From NCBI RefSeq assembly GCF_001427145.1, contig NZ_LMGL01000003.1, positions 62,001 through 126,000 of the forward strand: a stretch of DNA of 64,000 nt, given 5' to 3'. The notes beneath the pieces were generated by a model. The model saw only the letters and a program-made list of their open reading frames with translations. It did no database searches and was not told the DNA's origin. The position numbers and the translations under genes are program-made. This document shows, piece after piece, positions 15,630 to 23,834 of this stretch. This DNA is from Microbacterium sp. Root166. GTDB lineage: Bacteria; Actinomycetota; Actinomycetes; Actinomycetales; Microbacteriaceae. Position 1 is the first letter of the stretch; every line of letters begins with the position of its first letter.

Positions 15630-16536
15630 CGACGGTCCCGTGACCGCATCCCTCCCGACCGAGACGCTCGTCACCGGACGCGCACCCGCCCGCCGACGCA
15701 ATCCGTTCCGCCGGCCGGCGACGAGCATCCTGCGCCACGCCCTGCTGCTCGCACTCGCGGCGGGCATGCTCTACCCGGTCATCTGGATGGTGGTCAGCTC
15801 GCTGCGGCCCAACGACGAGATCTTCCGCGATCCGGGCATCATCCTCGACAGCTTCGAGGTCTCGAACTACGTCGACGGCTGGACGGCGCTGAGCTACCCG
15901 TTCAACGTCTACCTGTGGAACTCGGCGATCATCGTCGCCGGATGCATCATCGGCAACCTGGTGTCGTGCTCGATGGCCGCCTACGCCTTCGCCCGCCTGC
16001 ACTTCACCGGCAAGCGCATCTGGTTCGGCGTGATGCTGCTGAGCATCATGCTCCCGATCCACGTGATCATCGTGCCGCAGTACGTGCTCTTCTCCCAGCT
16101 GGGCTGGATCAACACCTTCCTGCCGCTGATCGTTCCGAAGCTGCTCGCCGTGGACGCGTTCTTCATCTTCCTGATGGTGCAGTTCATCCGCGGCATCCCG
16201 AAGGAGCTCGATGAGGCCGCCCGCATCGACGGCGCCGGCCACCCGCGCATCTTCGTGCAGATCATCCTGCCGCTGATGGTGCCGGCCCTCGCGACGACCG
16301 CGATCTTCACGTTCATCTGGACGTGGAACGACTTCTTCTCGCAGCTGGTGTTCCTGACCAAGCCCGAGCTGTACACGGTTCCTCTCGCGCTGCGCTCGTT
16401 CGAGGACTCGCAGGGCACCACCAACTACGCGCAGATGTTCGCGATGAGCGTGGTCTCGCTCATCCCGATCTTCCTGATCTTCCTGTTCGGCCAGAAGTTC
16501 CTCATCAAGGGGATCGCCACCACGGGAATCAAGTGA
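15616..16536 (+). CDS. Carbohydrate ABC transporter permease (MalG type)
   Basis: 306 residues, six membrane helices, with a cytoplasmic basic N-terminus (ARRRNPFRRPATS) and the EAA loop DEAARIDGAGHPRIF. The C-terminus GQKFLIKGIATTGIK is typical of CUT1 MalG-like permeases. The ATG overlaps the upstream permease by 14 nt, so translation is coupled. Its TGA lies in a small palindrome GTGACGA-A-TCGTCAC (16533-16547), which may tune expression of the binding protein downstream. Confidence 0.92.
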   Translation: MTRIDDGPVTASLPTETLVTGRAPARRRNPFRRPATSILRHALLLALAAGMLYPVIWMVVSSLRPNDEIFRDPGIILDSFEVSNYVDGWTALSYPFNVYLWNSAIIVAGCIIGNLVSCSMAAYAFARLHFTGKRIWFGVMLLSIMLPIHVIIVPQYVLFSQLGWINTFLPLIVPKLLAVDAFFIFLMVQFIRGIPKELDEAARIDGAGHPRIFVQIILPLMVPALATTAIFTFIWTWNDFFSQLVFLTKPELYTVPLALRSFEDSQGTTNYAQMFAMSVVSLIPIFLIFLFGQKFLIKGIATTGIK

Positions 16537-16631
16537 CGAATCGTCACGCACCTCTTCGCGGGCCCGCCCCGGGCTCACCCTCATCACAGGCACCACACAC
16601 ACAACCGACTTCGGTCGAAAGGATGCAAGAC

Positions 16632-17969
16632 ATGCGACGCACCAGAACCGCACACCGCTGGTTGCTGTTCACCGCTGTCGGCACAGCGACGACGCTGGCG
16701 CTGACCGCGTGCGCGGGCACCACCGAAACCCCGAGCACGGCCCCCACGCTGTCTGACGAGCCGGTGACCCTGAGCTTCACCTGGTGGGGCAACGACGTCC
16801 GCCACGAGATCACCGAGCAGCTGATCGCCGCCTTCGAGGCCGAGCACGAGAACATCACCATCGAGCCGCAGTACACGGACTGGGCCGGGTACTGGGACAA
16901 GCTCGCAACGACCGTGGCCGCCGGCGACGCCCCCGACATCATCCAGATGGACGAGAAGCAGCTGTCGACCTACGCCGCCAACGGCGTGCTGCTCGACCTC
17001 GGCTCGCTCGGCGAGGGCCTGTCCACCGGCGACTTCCCCGAGGCCGTGCTCGGCACCGGTGCGCTCGACGGCACGCAGTACGGCATCCCGGTCGGGATCA
17101 ACAGCTACACGATCATGGCGAACACCGACCTGCTCGAGGCCAACGGGATCGACCTGCCCGACGACGAGACGTGGTCGTGGGACGACTTCGCCGACTACGC
17201 GGTCGAGGTCAGCGAGGCCAGCGGCGGCGCCGTGGTCGGCTCGCAGTCGTGGGGCTTCGAGGACGGCGGCCTGAACAACTGGCTCCGCCAGCACGGCGAG
17301 TCCCTGTACGCCGAGGACGGATCGCCGGAGGTCGCGGCATCCAAGGAGACGCTCGCCTCGTGGTGGGAGTTCCTCCTCGAGGTGACCGAGGCCGGCGGCA
17401 CGCCGGACCCGTCGGCGACGATCGAGCGTGAATCGGCCGGCCTCGCCGAGTCGTTCACCGCCACGAACCAGTCGGCGTTCGGCCCGTGGTGGTCCAACCA
17501 GGTCGCGGCGCTGCGCGACGCCAGCGGACAGAACCTCGAGCCGCTCATGGTCCCCACGCCCGACGAGGGCGAGGACGCTTCGGCGTACTACAAGCCCTCG
17601 ATGTTCTGGTCGGCTTCGGCCAAGACCGAGCACCCGGGCGAGGTCGCGCTGTTCCTCGACTGGCTCGCCAACAGCGAGGAGGCAGCGGACCTGCTGCTGG
17701 CCGAGCGCGGCGTCCCCGCCAACGAGAAGATCCGCGAGTACATCACGCCCGAGCTGGGTGAGATCGACCAGGAGGTCGTGGCCTTCCTCGACGAGATCGC
17801 GCCGCGGGTCGGCGGCGCCCCGCCGGCGACGCCCCCGGGCGGCGGGGCCATCGAGACGATCATCGACCAGCACACCCAGAAGGTGCTCTTCGGCGAGCTC
17901 ACTCCCGAGGCAGCGGCGGAGAGCTTCATCGCCGAGCTGCAGCGGGCGCTCGACGACGCCGCCATCTGA
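16632..17969 (+). CDS. Sugar ABC transporter substrate-binding lipoprotein
   Basis: 445 residues. Lipoprotein signal with lipobox LTAC in the first ~30 residues, then an extracellular solute-binding family 1 domain (TLSFTWWGNDVRHEITEQL, GDAPDIIQMDEKQLSTYA, YGIPVGINSYTIMANTDLLE, the last from about residue 150). ATG 16632 is chosen over 16623 because AAAGGA is 8 nt before it. The sugar is not predictable. It is the last gene of the first cassette, followed by two strong hairpins. Confidence 0.92.
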   Translation: MRRTRTAHRWLLFTAVGTATTLALTACAGTTETPSTAPTLSDEPVTLSFTWWGNDVRHEITEQLIAAFEAEHENITIEPQYTDWAGYWDKLATTVAAGDAPDIIQMDEKQLSTYAANGVLLDLGSLGEGLSTGDFPEAVLGTGALDGTQYGIPVGINSYTIMANTDLLEANGIDLPDDETWSWDDFADYAVEVSEASGGAVVGSQSWGFEDGGLNNWLRQHGESLYAEDGSPEVAASKETLASWWEFLLEVTEAGGTPDPSATIERESAGLAESFTATNQSAFGPWWSNQVAALRDASGQNLEPLMVPTPDEGEDASAYYKPSMFWSASAKTEHPGEVALFLDWLANSEEAADLLLAERGVPANEKIREYITPELGEIDQEVVAFLDEIAPRVGGAPPATPPGGGAIETIIDQHTQKVLFGELTPEAAAESFIAELQRALDDAAI

Positions 17970-17977
17970 CAGACAGC

Positions 17978-18006
17978 GGGCGCGCATCGACCCGGGATGC
18001 GCGCCC
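17978..18006 (+). terminator. Terminator hairpin after the first cassette
   Basis: GGGCGCGCATC (17978-17988) and GATGCGCGCCC (17996-18006) form a perfect 11-bp stem with a 7-nt loop, 8 nt after the binding-protein stop. Confidence 0.75.
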
Positions 18007-18020
18007 GACCCCAGACCGCA

Positions 18021-18056
18021 CGGGGCCGGATCGAAGTGATGAGGGGTCCGGCCCCG
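18021..18056 (+). terminator. Second hairpin before the regulator gene
   Basis: CGGGGCCGGA (18021-18030) and TCCGGCCCCG (18047-18056) give a perfect 10-bp stem with a 16-nt loop. Together with the preceding hairpin it should insulate the regulator from the transporter operon. Confidence 0.65.
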
Positions 18057-18142
18057 GGCGGCACCGAACCGGTGGAGCGCGAATGCGCCCCACCCCGGTC
18101 GCGCACGCCCATGATTGACACACGAAGGACGAGGAGACCCTG

Positions 18143-19999
18143 TTGACCGAGGTCACATCGCGCCCCATCACGATGGCGCAGGTCGCGCAGCACGCCGGCG
18201 TCTCGCAGGCGTCCGTATCGCGGGTGCTCAACGGGGTCGCCACCGTCGACCCCGTCATCGTCGCGAAGGTGAACCGAGCGGTCGCGGCGCTGAACTACTC
18301 GCCCAGCGAAGCGGCGCGGAGCCTCGTGCGGGGGAGCAGCCACACCATCGCTCTTCTGGTGCCCGACCTCGAGAACCCGATGTTCCAGGGCGTGCTGAAG
18401 GGGCTCACGGTCGCGGCGGCCCGCGACGGCTATCGCGTGCTCGTGGCCGACAGCGCCGAGGCGGTCGGCGTGGAGGCCGAGATCGCCGTCGAGGCGCGCA
18501 GCAAGTGCGACGCGCTCGTGCTCGTCTCGCCCCGGATGCCGGACCCCGAGCTTCAGGACCTCATCCAGCGCACCACTCCGGTCGTCGTCGTCAACCGCAA
18601 GGTCGACGGCAGTCCGGCCGCCCAGCTCGCCGTCGACTACGGCACCGCGGTGAAGGAGCTCGGCGTCCATCTGCGAGGGTTCGGTCACCGCCGGATCGCC
18701 TACCTCGCCGGGCCGCCGCTCAGCCATGCGAACGACCAGCGGGCGCAGGGCCTCGGCGAGCTCGCTCGTGAGTTCCCGGACCTCGAGTTCATCACCGTCC
18801 CCGCGGGCTCCAGCATGGAGGCCGGCTACGACGCCGCCGACGCCGTGCTCGAGACCGGCGCCACGGCCGCGATCGCCTTCAACGACCTCGTCGCCCTCGG
18901 GCTGCTGTCGCGCCTCGGCGAGATCGGCGTCGAGGTCCCGGAACAGCTGTCCGTCGTCGGCATCGACGACATCCCGCAGTCCCGCTTCGCCGCGCCGCCG
19001 CTCACGACGATGTCGGTGCCGCGCATCGAGATCGGGCGGCAGGCCTGGAATCGCATGCGGCAGGCGCTCGACGGCGAGAGTGCGGGGCATCCGCTCTACT
19101 ACCGCCCGGTGCTGGTCGCCCGCCGCAGCTCCGGTCCCGCATCCCACGCGAGCGGCTGGGTGGGCCCCGCCCGGCCCGTGCTCCGCCTCGGGTCGACGGT
19201 CGTCGCGCAGTACGAGGAGGGCACGAGCGTGGACTCGGTCCTCTCGCCCCGGCCGTTCCTCGACAACGTCGTCTCGCGCGGCGGCACGCCGCTGTCGGTG
19301 ACCGAGCCCACCGATCACCCCCACCACCTCGGCGTCAGCCTCGCCATCCCCGACGTGAACGGCACGTCCTACTGGGGCGGGCGCACGTACGTGCGCGGCG
19401 AGGGGTCGATCATGGTGCCCAACCACGGTCGGCAGCGCCGCGACCGGCTCAGCATCGACGGTCATCGGCTCGACGAGCGCCTCAGCTGGGTCGACCACGA
19501 GGGCACCACGCAGCTCGTCGAGGTGCGCGAACTCCGCTCCGCCGAGCTCGAGGGCGGCTGGGCGCTGCGGTGGCGCAGCCACCTCAAGGCGACGATGGAT
19601 GCCATCACCTTCGGCTCGCCCGCGACGAACGGCCGCGAAGGCGCGGGCTACGGCGGCCTGTTCTGGCGGTTCGCCCCCGAGATCGCGCGCGTCTTCAGCC
19701 CGGCGGGCGATACCGAGCGGGACGTGCACGGCGCGGCCACGCCGTGGCTCGCCTTCGCCTTCCCGGAACGCGGCACCACCGTGATCCTGGCGCAGGGCGA
19801 TGATCCGCTTCCCTGGTTCGTCCGCTTCGCGGAGTACCTCGGCGCCGGGCCGTCGATCGCCTGGGACAGCCCCCGGACGATCCCCGAAGGCGGCGAGCTG
19901 AACCTCGAGCTGACCGCCTTCGTGCTCGACGAGGAGCTGCCGGACGCCTCGGCCGTCGAGCGGATCCTGCCCGGGCTCCGCACGCGGACGGGCCTGTGA
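18143..19999 (+). CDS. LacI-family regulator fused to a DUF6807 (PmoA-like) domain
   Basis: 618 residues, nearly twice the usual LacI length. Residues 8-60 are a LacI helix-turn-helix (TMAQVAQHAGVSQASVSRVL) with hinge. Residues 67-328 form the periplasmic-binding-protein-like effector domain (VVGIDDIPQSRFAAPPLT). From about 343 a second domain begins with RPFLDNVVSRGG (370-381) and the DHPHH signature (391-395), diagnostic of DUF6807, a beta-sandwich domain of unknown activity found near sugar-degradation genes. TTG 18143 has GAGGAG 6 nt upstream. It overlaps the next gene by GTGA. Sugar sensing plus a second sugar-binding or enzymatic function is inference. Confidence 0.9.
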   Translation: MTEVTSRPITMAQVAQHAGVSQASVSRVLNGVATVDPVIVAKVNRAVAALNYSPSEAARSLVRGSSHTIALLVPDLENPMFQGVLKGLTVAAARDGYRVLVADSAEAVGVEAEIAVEARSKCDALVLVSPRMPDPELQDLIQRTTPVVVVNRKVDGSPAAQLAVDYGTAVKELGVHLRGFGHRRIAYLAGPPLSHANDQRAQGLGELAREFPDLEFITVPAGSSMEAGYDAADAVLETGATAAIAFNDLVALGLLSRLGEIGVEVPEQLSVVGIDDIPQSRFAAPPLTTMSVPRIEIGRQAWNRMRQALDGESAGHPLYYRPVLVARRSSGPASHASGWVGPARPVLRLGSTVVAQYEEGTSVDSVLSPRPFLDNVVSRGGTPLSVTEPTDHPHHLGVSLAIPDVNGTSYWGGRTYVRGEGSIMVPNHGRQRRDRLSIDGHRLDERLSWVDHEGTTQLVEVRELRSAELEGGWALRWRSHLKATMDAITFGSPATNGREGAGYGGLFWRFAPEIARVFSPAGDTERDVHGAATPWLAFAFPERGTTVILAQGDDPLPWFVRFAEYLGAGPSIAWDSPRTIPEGGELNLELTAFVLDEELPDASAVERILPGLRTRTGL

Positions 20000-21123
20000 G
20001 CGCACAACTCCGGGTCGGCATCGCCGGCGTGCACGGCCACGGCCGCAGCCACGTCGAGGCCGCGCTGGCGCTCGGCGATGCCGTCCGCCTGGTCGCCGTC
20101 GCCGACCCCCGCGGCGGAGGCGACGTCGATACCGACGTGAGGGTCCATGCCGACGCCCGCGACATGCTCGACGCCGGCGACCTCGACATCGCGATCCTCA
20201 GCACGCCCATCCCCACGCACGCCGACCTGGCGGTGCGGGCCCTGGCGGCCGGCGCCCACGTGCTGCTCGAGAAGCCCCCGGTGGTCTCGACCATCGAGCA
20301 CGACAGAGTGGATGCCGCGGCCCGCGCCGCGGGACGCTCGGTGCAGGTGGGGTTCCAGTCGCTCGCCGGCGAGGGCGTCGCGGCGGCGCGCGACCTCGCC
20401 GCGTCGGGAGAGCTCGGAGATCTCGAGCACCTCGGCGCGGTCGGGCTGTGGTCGCGTTCCGAGCAGTACTGGCGTCGCAGCCCGTGGGCGGGTCGGCGCC
20501 ACAGCGACGACGGGGGAGTGGTCGCCGACGGAGCGGTCACCAATCCGCTCGCGCACGCCGTCGCGACCGCGCTGGCGATCGCCGGCGCTCGGCAGGCAGC
20601 CGACATCGCCGGCATCCGTGCCGACCTCCACCGCGCGAACGACATCGAGACCGACGACACGTCGTCCCTCGTGATCGAGCTCACCGATGCGACCCGCATC
20701 GCCGCCGCGCTCAGCGTGACGGCCCCGCGCCGGCACGAGCCGTACGTCCTGCTGCGCGGCTCCCGCGGCCACGCGCTGTACTTCTACACGCTCGACCTGC
20801 TCCAGGTTCATCGCCCCGGCGCGGTGCTGCCGCAGGCCTTCCAGTTCCGCAGAGCAGGCCTGCTCGCGGACCTCGTCTCGCATGCGTCCCGGGGGACTCC
20901 GCTGGCGGTTCCGCTCGCCGACACGGGCGCCTTCACGCGCGTGCTCGAACACGTCGTCGCGTCACCGCCGCCGCGGGTGGCGGCATCCGCTCACGTCTCA
21001 CGTGTGGCGCGCGGCGACGAGGCGTTCCGCGTCGTCGATGGCATCGAGCACTGGTCGGAGCGGGTGGCGTGGGAGGGCCGCACCTTCAGCGAGCTGGGCG
21101 CGCCCTGGACCGTGACGGACTGA
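19996..21123 (+). CDS. Gfo/Idh/MocA-family oxidoreductase
   Basis: 375 residues. N-terminal NAD(P) Rossmann fold (VGIAGVHGHGRSHVEAALAL, residues 5-24) and the EKPP motif that carries the conserved Lys; the C-terminal half is the substrate-binding alpha-beta domain. Such enzymes oxidise or reduce sugars, inositols and derivatives. The GTG overlaps the LacI-DUF6807 stop by 4 nt, so the two proteins are made together, and a shared sugar is likely. It ends head-to-head with the next regulator gene with no base between the stop codons. Confidence 0.9.
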   Translation: MSAQLRVGIAGVHGHGRSHVEAALALGDAVRLVAVADPRGGGDVDTDVRVHADARDMLDAGDLDIAILSTPIPTHADLAVRALAAGAHVLLEKPPVVSTIEHDRVDAAARAAGRSVQVGFQSLAGEGVAAARDLAASGELGDLEHLGAVGLWSRSEQYWRRSPWAGRRHSDDGGVVADGAVTNPLAHAVATALAIAGARQAADIAGIRADLHRANDIETDDTSSLVIELTDATRIAAALSVTAPRRHEPYVLLRGSRGHALYFYTLDLLQVHRPGAVLPQAFQFRRAGLLADLVSHASRGTPLAVPLADTGAFTRVLEHVVASPPPRVAASAHVSRVARGDEAFRVVDGIEHWSERVAWEGRTFSELGAPWTVTD

Positions 21124-21127
21124 TCAG
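21120..21127. other. Zero-spacing convergent stop junction
   Basis: CTGATCAG is a perfect palindrome containing TGA (21121-21123) of the oxidoreductase and TCA (21124-21126), the stop of the opposite LacI gene. There is no intergenic base. Confidence 0.8.
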
Positions 21128-22161
21128 GGACCGACGCCGATGATGGCCGATGCCGCGTCGTCGACGGCGGCCGTCGAATTGCGCACGATCAGCGGCGACG
21201 ACTCGTAGATCCGGTGCGTCGGAGCCGTCGGGTCCTCGAGCTGCCACATCAGCAACTGGACCGCGGCCCGGCCCTGCTGATGGGGCCGCTGCTGCAGGGT
21301 CGTCAGCGAGAACATCTCGGCGTACGAGTGGTCGTCGATGCCGACCACGCTGAGATGCTCGGGCACGCGAAGCCCGAGGCGTCGCGCGGCGATGATCGCC
21401 CCCACCGCGACCTCGTCGCAGACCCCGACGATCGCCGTCGGCCGCGCGCGGCGATCGCCCAGCAGCTTCACCGCCGCTCCGTATCCGCCGGGCACGGTGA
21501 CCTCGGCCGGGGTGTGATGAACGGATGCCTCGAGCCCTGCGCCGCGCATCGCGGAGAGATAGCCGGCGAGACGGTGCTGATCGCCGAAGCTCGTCCGCCG
21601 TCCGTCCGGGTCGCCGCCGAGGAAGGTGATCGAGCGATGTCCGAGGCCGATGAGGTGCTCGGTGGCGATGCGGGCCGCGGCCTCGTCGTCGATAGAGACC
21701 GCATGCGTGCCGACGTCGTAGCCACCGACGCTGACCACGGGCCGGTCGAAGGCGACCAGGCGCTCGAGCTCGTGCGCGCTGGGCTCGATGCCCACGGCGA
21801 TGAGCCCGTCGAACCGCTTGCGGGCGAGGATGTGCTCGAACATCTCGCGTCGTGCATCCGACTCGGGCGCGGCGCCGTAGAGGGCGAGGTCGTACCGCCG
21901 CTCCCGCAGTGCGTCCTGGATCCCCTCGAGCACCTGGGCGAAGAACCAGCGGTCCAGCGCCGGCACGACGACGCCGACGGTCTGCGTCCGCCCGGTGACG
22001 AGACTGACGGCGCTGGTGGTGGGCACGTAGCCGAGCGCGGCCGCCGCTTGCTGCACACGGGCGCGGGTGCCGTCCGACACGTAGCCGGCGCCCGTGAGCG
22101 CCCTGCTCGCGGTCGATTTCGACACGCCCGCCGCGCGTGCGACATCGGCGATGCCCGCCAT
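21124..22161 (-). CDS. LacI-family transcriptional regulator
   Basis: 345 residues. Helix-turn-helix at residues 3-24 (IADVARAAGVSKSTASRAL), hinge, then a sugar-binding-protein-like domain (TVGVVVPALDRWFFAQVLEG; VVGIDDHSYAEMFSLTT). It faces the second sugar cassette and a LacI-type operator lies about 50 nt upstream of its own start (22211-22224), with a second in front of the binding-protein gene (22332-22345). It very probably represses both until its sugar is present. Confidence 0.93.
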   Translation of the reverse strand: MAGIADVARAAGVSKSTASRALTGAGYVSDGTRARVQQAAAALGYVPTTSAVSLVTGRTQTVGVVVPALDRWFFAQVLEGIQDALRERRYDLALYGAAPESDARREMFEHILARKRFDGLIAVGIEPSAHELERLVAFDRPVVSVGGYDVGTHAVSIDDEAAARIATEHLIGLGHRSITFLGGDPDGRRTSFGDQHRLAGYLSAMRGAGLEASVHHTPAEVTVPGGYGAAVKLLGDRRARPTAIVGVCDEVAVGAIIAARRLGLRVPEHLSVVGIDDHSYAEMFSLTTLQQRPHQQGRAAVQLLMWQLEDPTAPTHRIYESSPLIVRNSTAAVDDAASAIIGVGP

Positions 22162-22210
22162 CGGGCCTCCTCGATAATTCGGTGGACGACGGCGTCGACC
22201 GACGAAAACC

Positions 22211-22224
22211 TGGAACCGTTTCCA
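22211..22224. promoter_or_regulatory. LacI-type operator 1
   Basis: TGGAACCGTTTCCA fits TGGAAnCGnTTCCA with a central CG, the classic LacI/GalR half-site arrangement. It lies upstream of the divergent lacI-type gene and would mediate autoregulation. Confidence 0.7.
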
Positions 22225-22297
22225 TGCACATCATGGCGCGCGATACGCAATCCCGCCACCCCGCGAGCCCTGTTTACCGAGTTGTGACCCAGGCTGA

Positions 22298-22326
22298 TTG
22301 TTTCCCGCTCGCACTTCCCCTAGCGT
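22298..22326 (+). promoter_or_regulatory. Promoter of the second sugar ABC cassette
   Basis: TTGTTT (22298-22303) and TAGCGT (22321-22326) are separated by exactly 17 nt. The predicted start (~22333) lies inside operator 2, so bound repressor would block initiation. Confidence 0.65.
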
Positions 22327-22331
22327 GAACA

Positions 22332-22345
22332 TGGAATCGGTTCCG
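22332..22345. promoter_or_regulatory. LacI-type operator 2
   Basis: TGGAATCGGTTCCG matches 13 of 14 positions of the pattern TGGAAnCGnTTCCA seen at operator 1. The centres are 121 bp apart. It overlaps the predicted transcription start of the binding-protein gene. Confidence 0.7.
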
Positions 22346-22401
22346 GACTTCGGTCGGAGCCCGAGCGTTGGGGCGCTCCGGGAACTCAAAGAGGAGGACG
22401 C

Positions 22402-23742
22402 ATGAAGACATCCACACGAGGCCGGCTTCTCGCTTCGGTCGCGGCCATCGGGGTCACGGGCATCGCCCTGGCCGGCTGCACCGGCGGACCCGGCGTCGAC
22501 GACGGCGGCGACGAGGGAGGGAACGGCGAAGACGTCGTGACCGTCTACGGCACGATCGTGACGCCCGAGCAGGAGCTGCTCGAGGAGTCGTGGGCCGCAT
22601 GGGAGGAAGAGAACGGCATCGACATCCAGTACGAGGGGTCGAAGGAGTTCGAGGCGCAGATCGCCGTGCGCGCCCAGGGCGGCACGCCGCCCGACCTCGC
22701 GATCTTCCCGCAGCCGGGTCTGCTCGCAGACATGGCCAGCCGCGACCTCGTGCTGCCGGCACCCGAAGGGGTCGCCGCGAACGTCTCGGAGTACTGGACC
22801 GAGGACTGGGCCGGCTACGGCACGGTCGACGGCACGCTGTACGGCGCTCCGCTGATGGCGAGCGTCAAGGGCTGGGTCTGGTACTCGCCGGCGAAGTTCG
22901 CCGAGAACGGCTGGGAGATCCCGACGGACTGGCAGGGCCTGCTGGACCTGACCGCTCAGATCCAGTCCGAGACCGGTGAGCAGCCGTGGTGCATCGGGTT
23001 CAACTCCGACGCCGCCACCGGCTGGCCGGGCACCGACTGGATCGAAGACATCGTGCTCCGCCAGTCCGGCACCGAGGTCTACGACCAGTGGGTCGTCAAC
23101 GAGGTGCCGTTCACGTCGCCCGAGATCAAGTCGGCGTTCGAGGAGTTCGGCAAGATCGCCCTGAACCCCGATTACGTCAACGCAGGCTTCGGCGGACTCG
23201 ACACCATCGTCACCACGCCGTTCGGCACCGACCCGGCGGCCGCACTGGCCGACGGCTCATGCACCCTGCACCACCAGGCCTCCTTCTTCGACGGGTTCCT
23301 CGTCGATGCGGGCGCCGAGGTGGGCGAGGACGGCGACATCTGGGCGTTCCTGACCCCGCCGTTCGCCGGCGGAGGCGAGGCCGAGGGCGACGTCGTGACC
23401 GGCGGTGGCGAGATCGTGGCCGCGTTCGACGACTCCGAGGCCACTGTCAAGGTGCAGGAGTACCTCTCGAGCCCCGAGTGGGCCAACAGCCGGGTGTCCC
23501 TCGGTGGCGTGATCAGCGCCAACAAGGGCCTCGACCCCGAGAGCGCGTCCAGCCCGATCCTGCAGGAGGCCATCTCCATCCTGCAGAGCGACACCACGAC
23601 GTTCCGCTTCGACGCCTCCGACCTGATGCCGGGTGCGGTCGGTGCCGGAACGTTCTTCAAGGGAATGGTCGACTTCGTCAACGGCACTCCGGTCGACACC
23701 GTGCTCGAGCAGATCGAGTCCGGCTGGCCGGCCGCCGAATGA
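22402..23742 (+). CDS. Sugar ABC transporter substrate-binding lipoprotein
   Basis: 446 residues. Signal peptide with lipobox LAGC (residues about 23-26), an Asp/Gly-rich linker, then an extracellular solute-binding domain of the alpha-glucoside (AglE-like) type: VVTVYGTIVTPEQELLEESW, GGTPPDLAIFPQPGLLADM. GAGGAGG lies about 6 nt before the ATG. First gene of the second cassette. A GC-rich hairpin follows it and may leave the abundant binding protein with a more stable or more frequent transcript than the permeases. Confidence 0.92.
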   Translation: MKTSTRGRLLASVAAIGVTGIALAGCTGGPGVDDGGDEGGNGEDVVTVYGTIVTPEQELLEESWAAWEEENGIDIQYEGSKEFEAQIAVRAQGGTPPDLAIFPQPGLLADMASRDLVLPAPEGVAANVSEYWTEDWAGYGTVDGTLYGAPLMASVKGWVWYSPAKFAENGWEIPTDWQGLLDLTAQIQSETGEQPWCIGFNSDAATGWPGTDWIEDIVLRQSGTEVYDQWVVNEVPFTSPEIKSAFEEFGKIALNPDYVNAGFGGLDTIVTTPFGTDPAAALADGSCTLHHQASFFDGFLVDAGAEVGEDGDIWAFLTPPFAGGGEAEGDVVTGGGEIVAAFDDSEATVKVQEYLSSPEWANSRVSLGGVISANKGLDPESASSPILQEAISILQSDTTTFRFDASDLMPGAVGAGTFFKGMVDFVNGTPVDTVLEQIESGWPAAE

Positions 23743-23755
23743 TCGACTGACTATC

Positions 23756-23782
23756 GGGGCCGCCCCGCACAGGGGCGGCCCC
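23756..23782 (+). terminator. Intercistronic hairpin between binding protein and permease
   Basis: GGGGCCGCCCC (23756-23766) and GGGGCGGCCCC (23772-23782) form a perfect 11-bp GC stem with a GCACA loop and no U-tract. It is a candidate partial terminator or 3'-protecting structure. Confidence 0.7.
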
Positions 23783-23834
23783 TCCACTCCCGCCGGGTCG
23801 CTGCCCGGTTCGACGGCGCTGTCGAAAGGAAACC

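Noticed and set aside
16533..16547. Palindrome GTGACGA-A-TCGTCAC over the stop of the first MalG-type permease
   Set aside because: Short with a single-base loop. Could be an operator-like coincidence or a weak hairpin; not enough to call a regulatory site on its own.
17588..20005. Minus-strand open frame of about 800 codons opposite the binding protein and LacI-DUF6807 genes
   Set aside because: No recognisable domain and low-complexity composition; shadow of real plus-strand genes.
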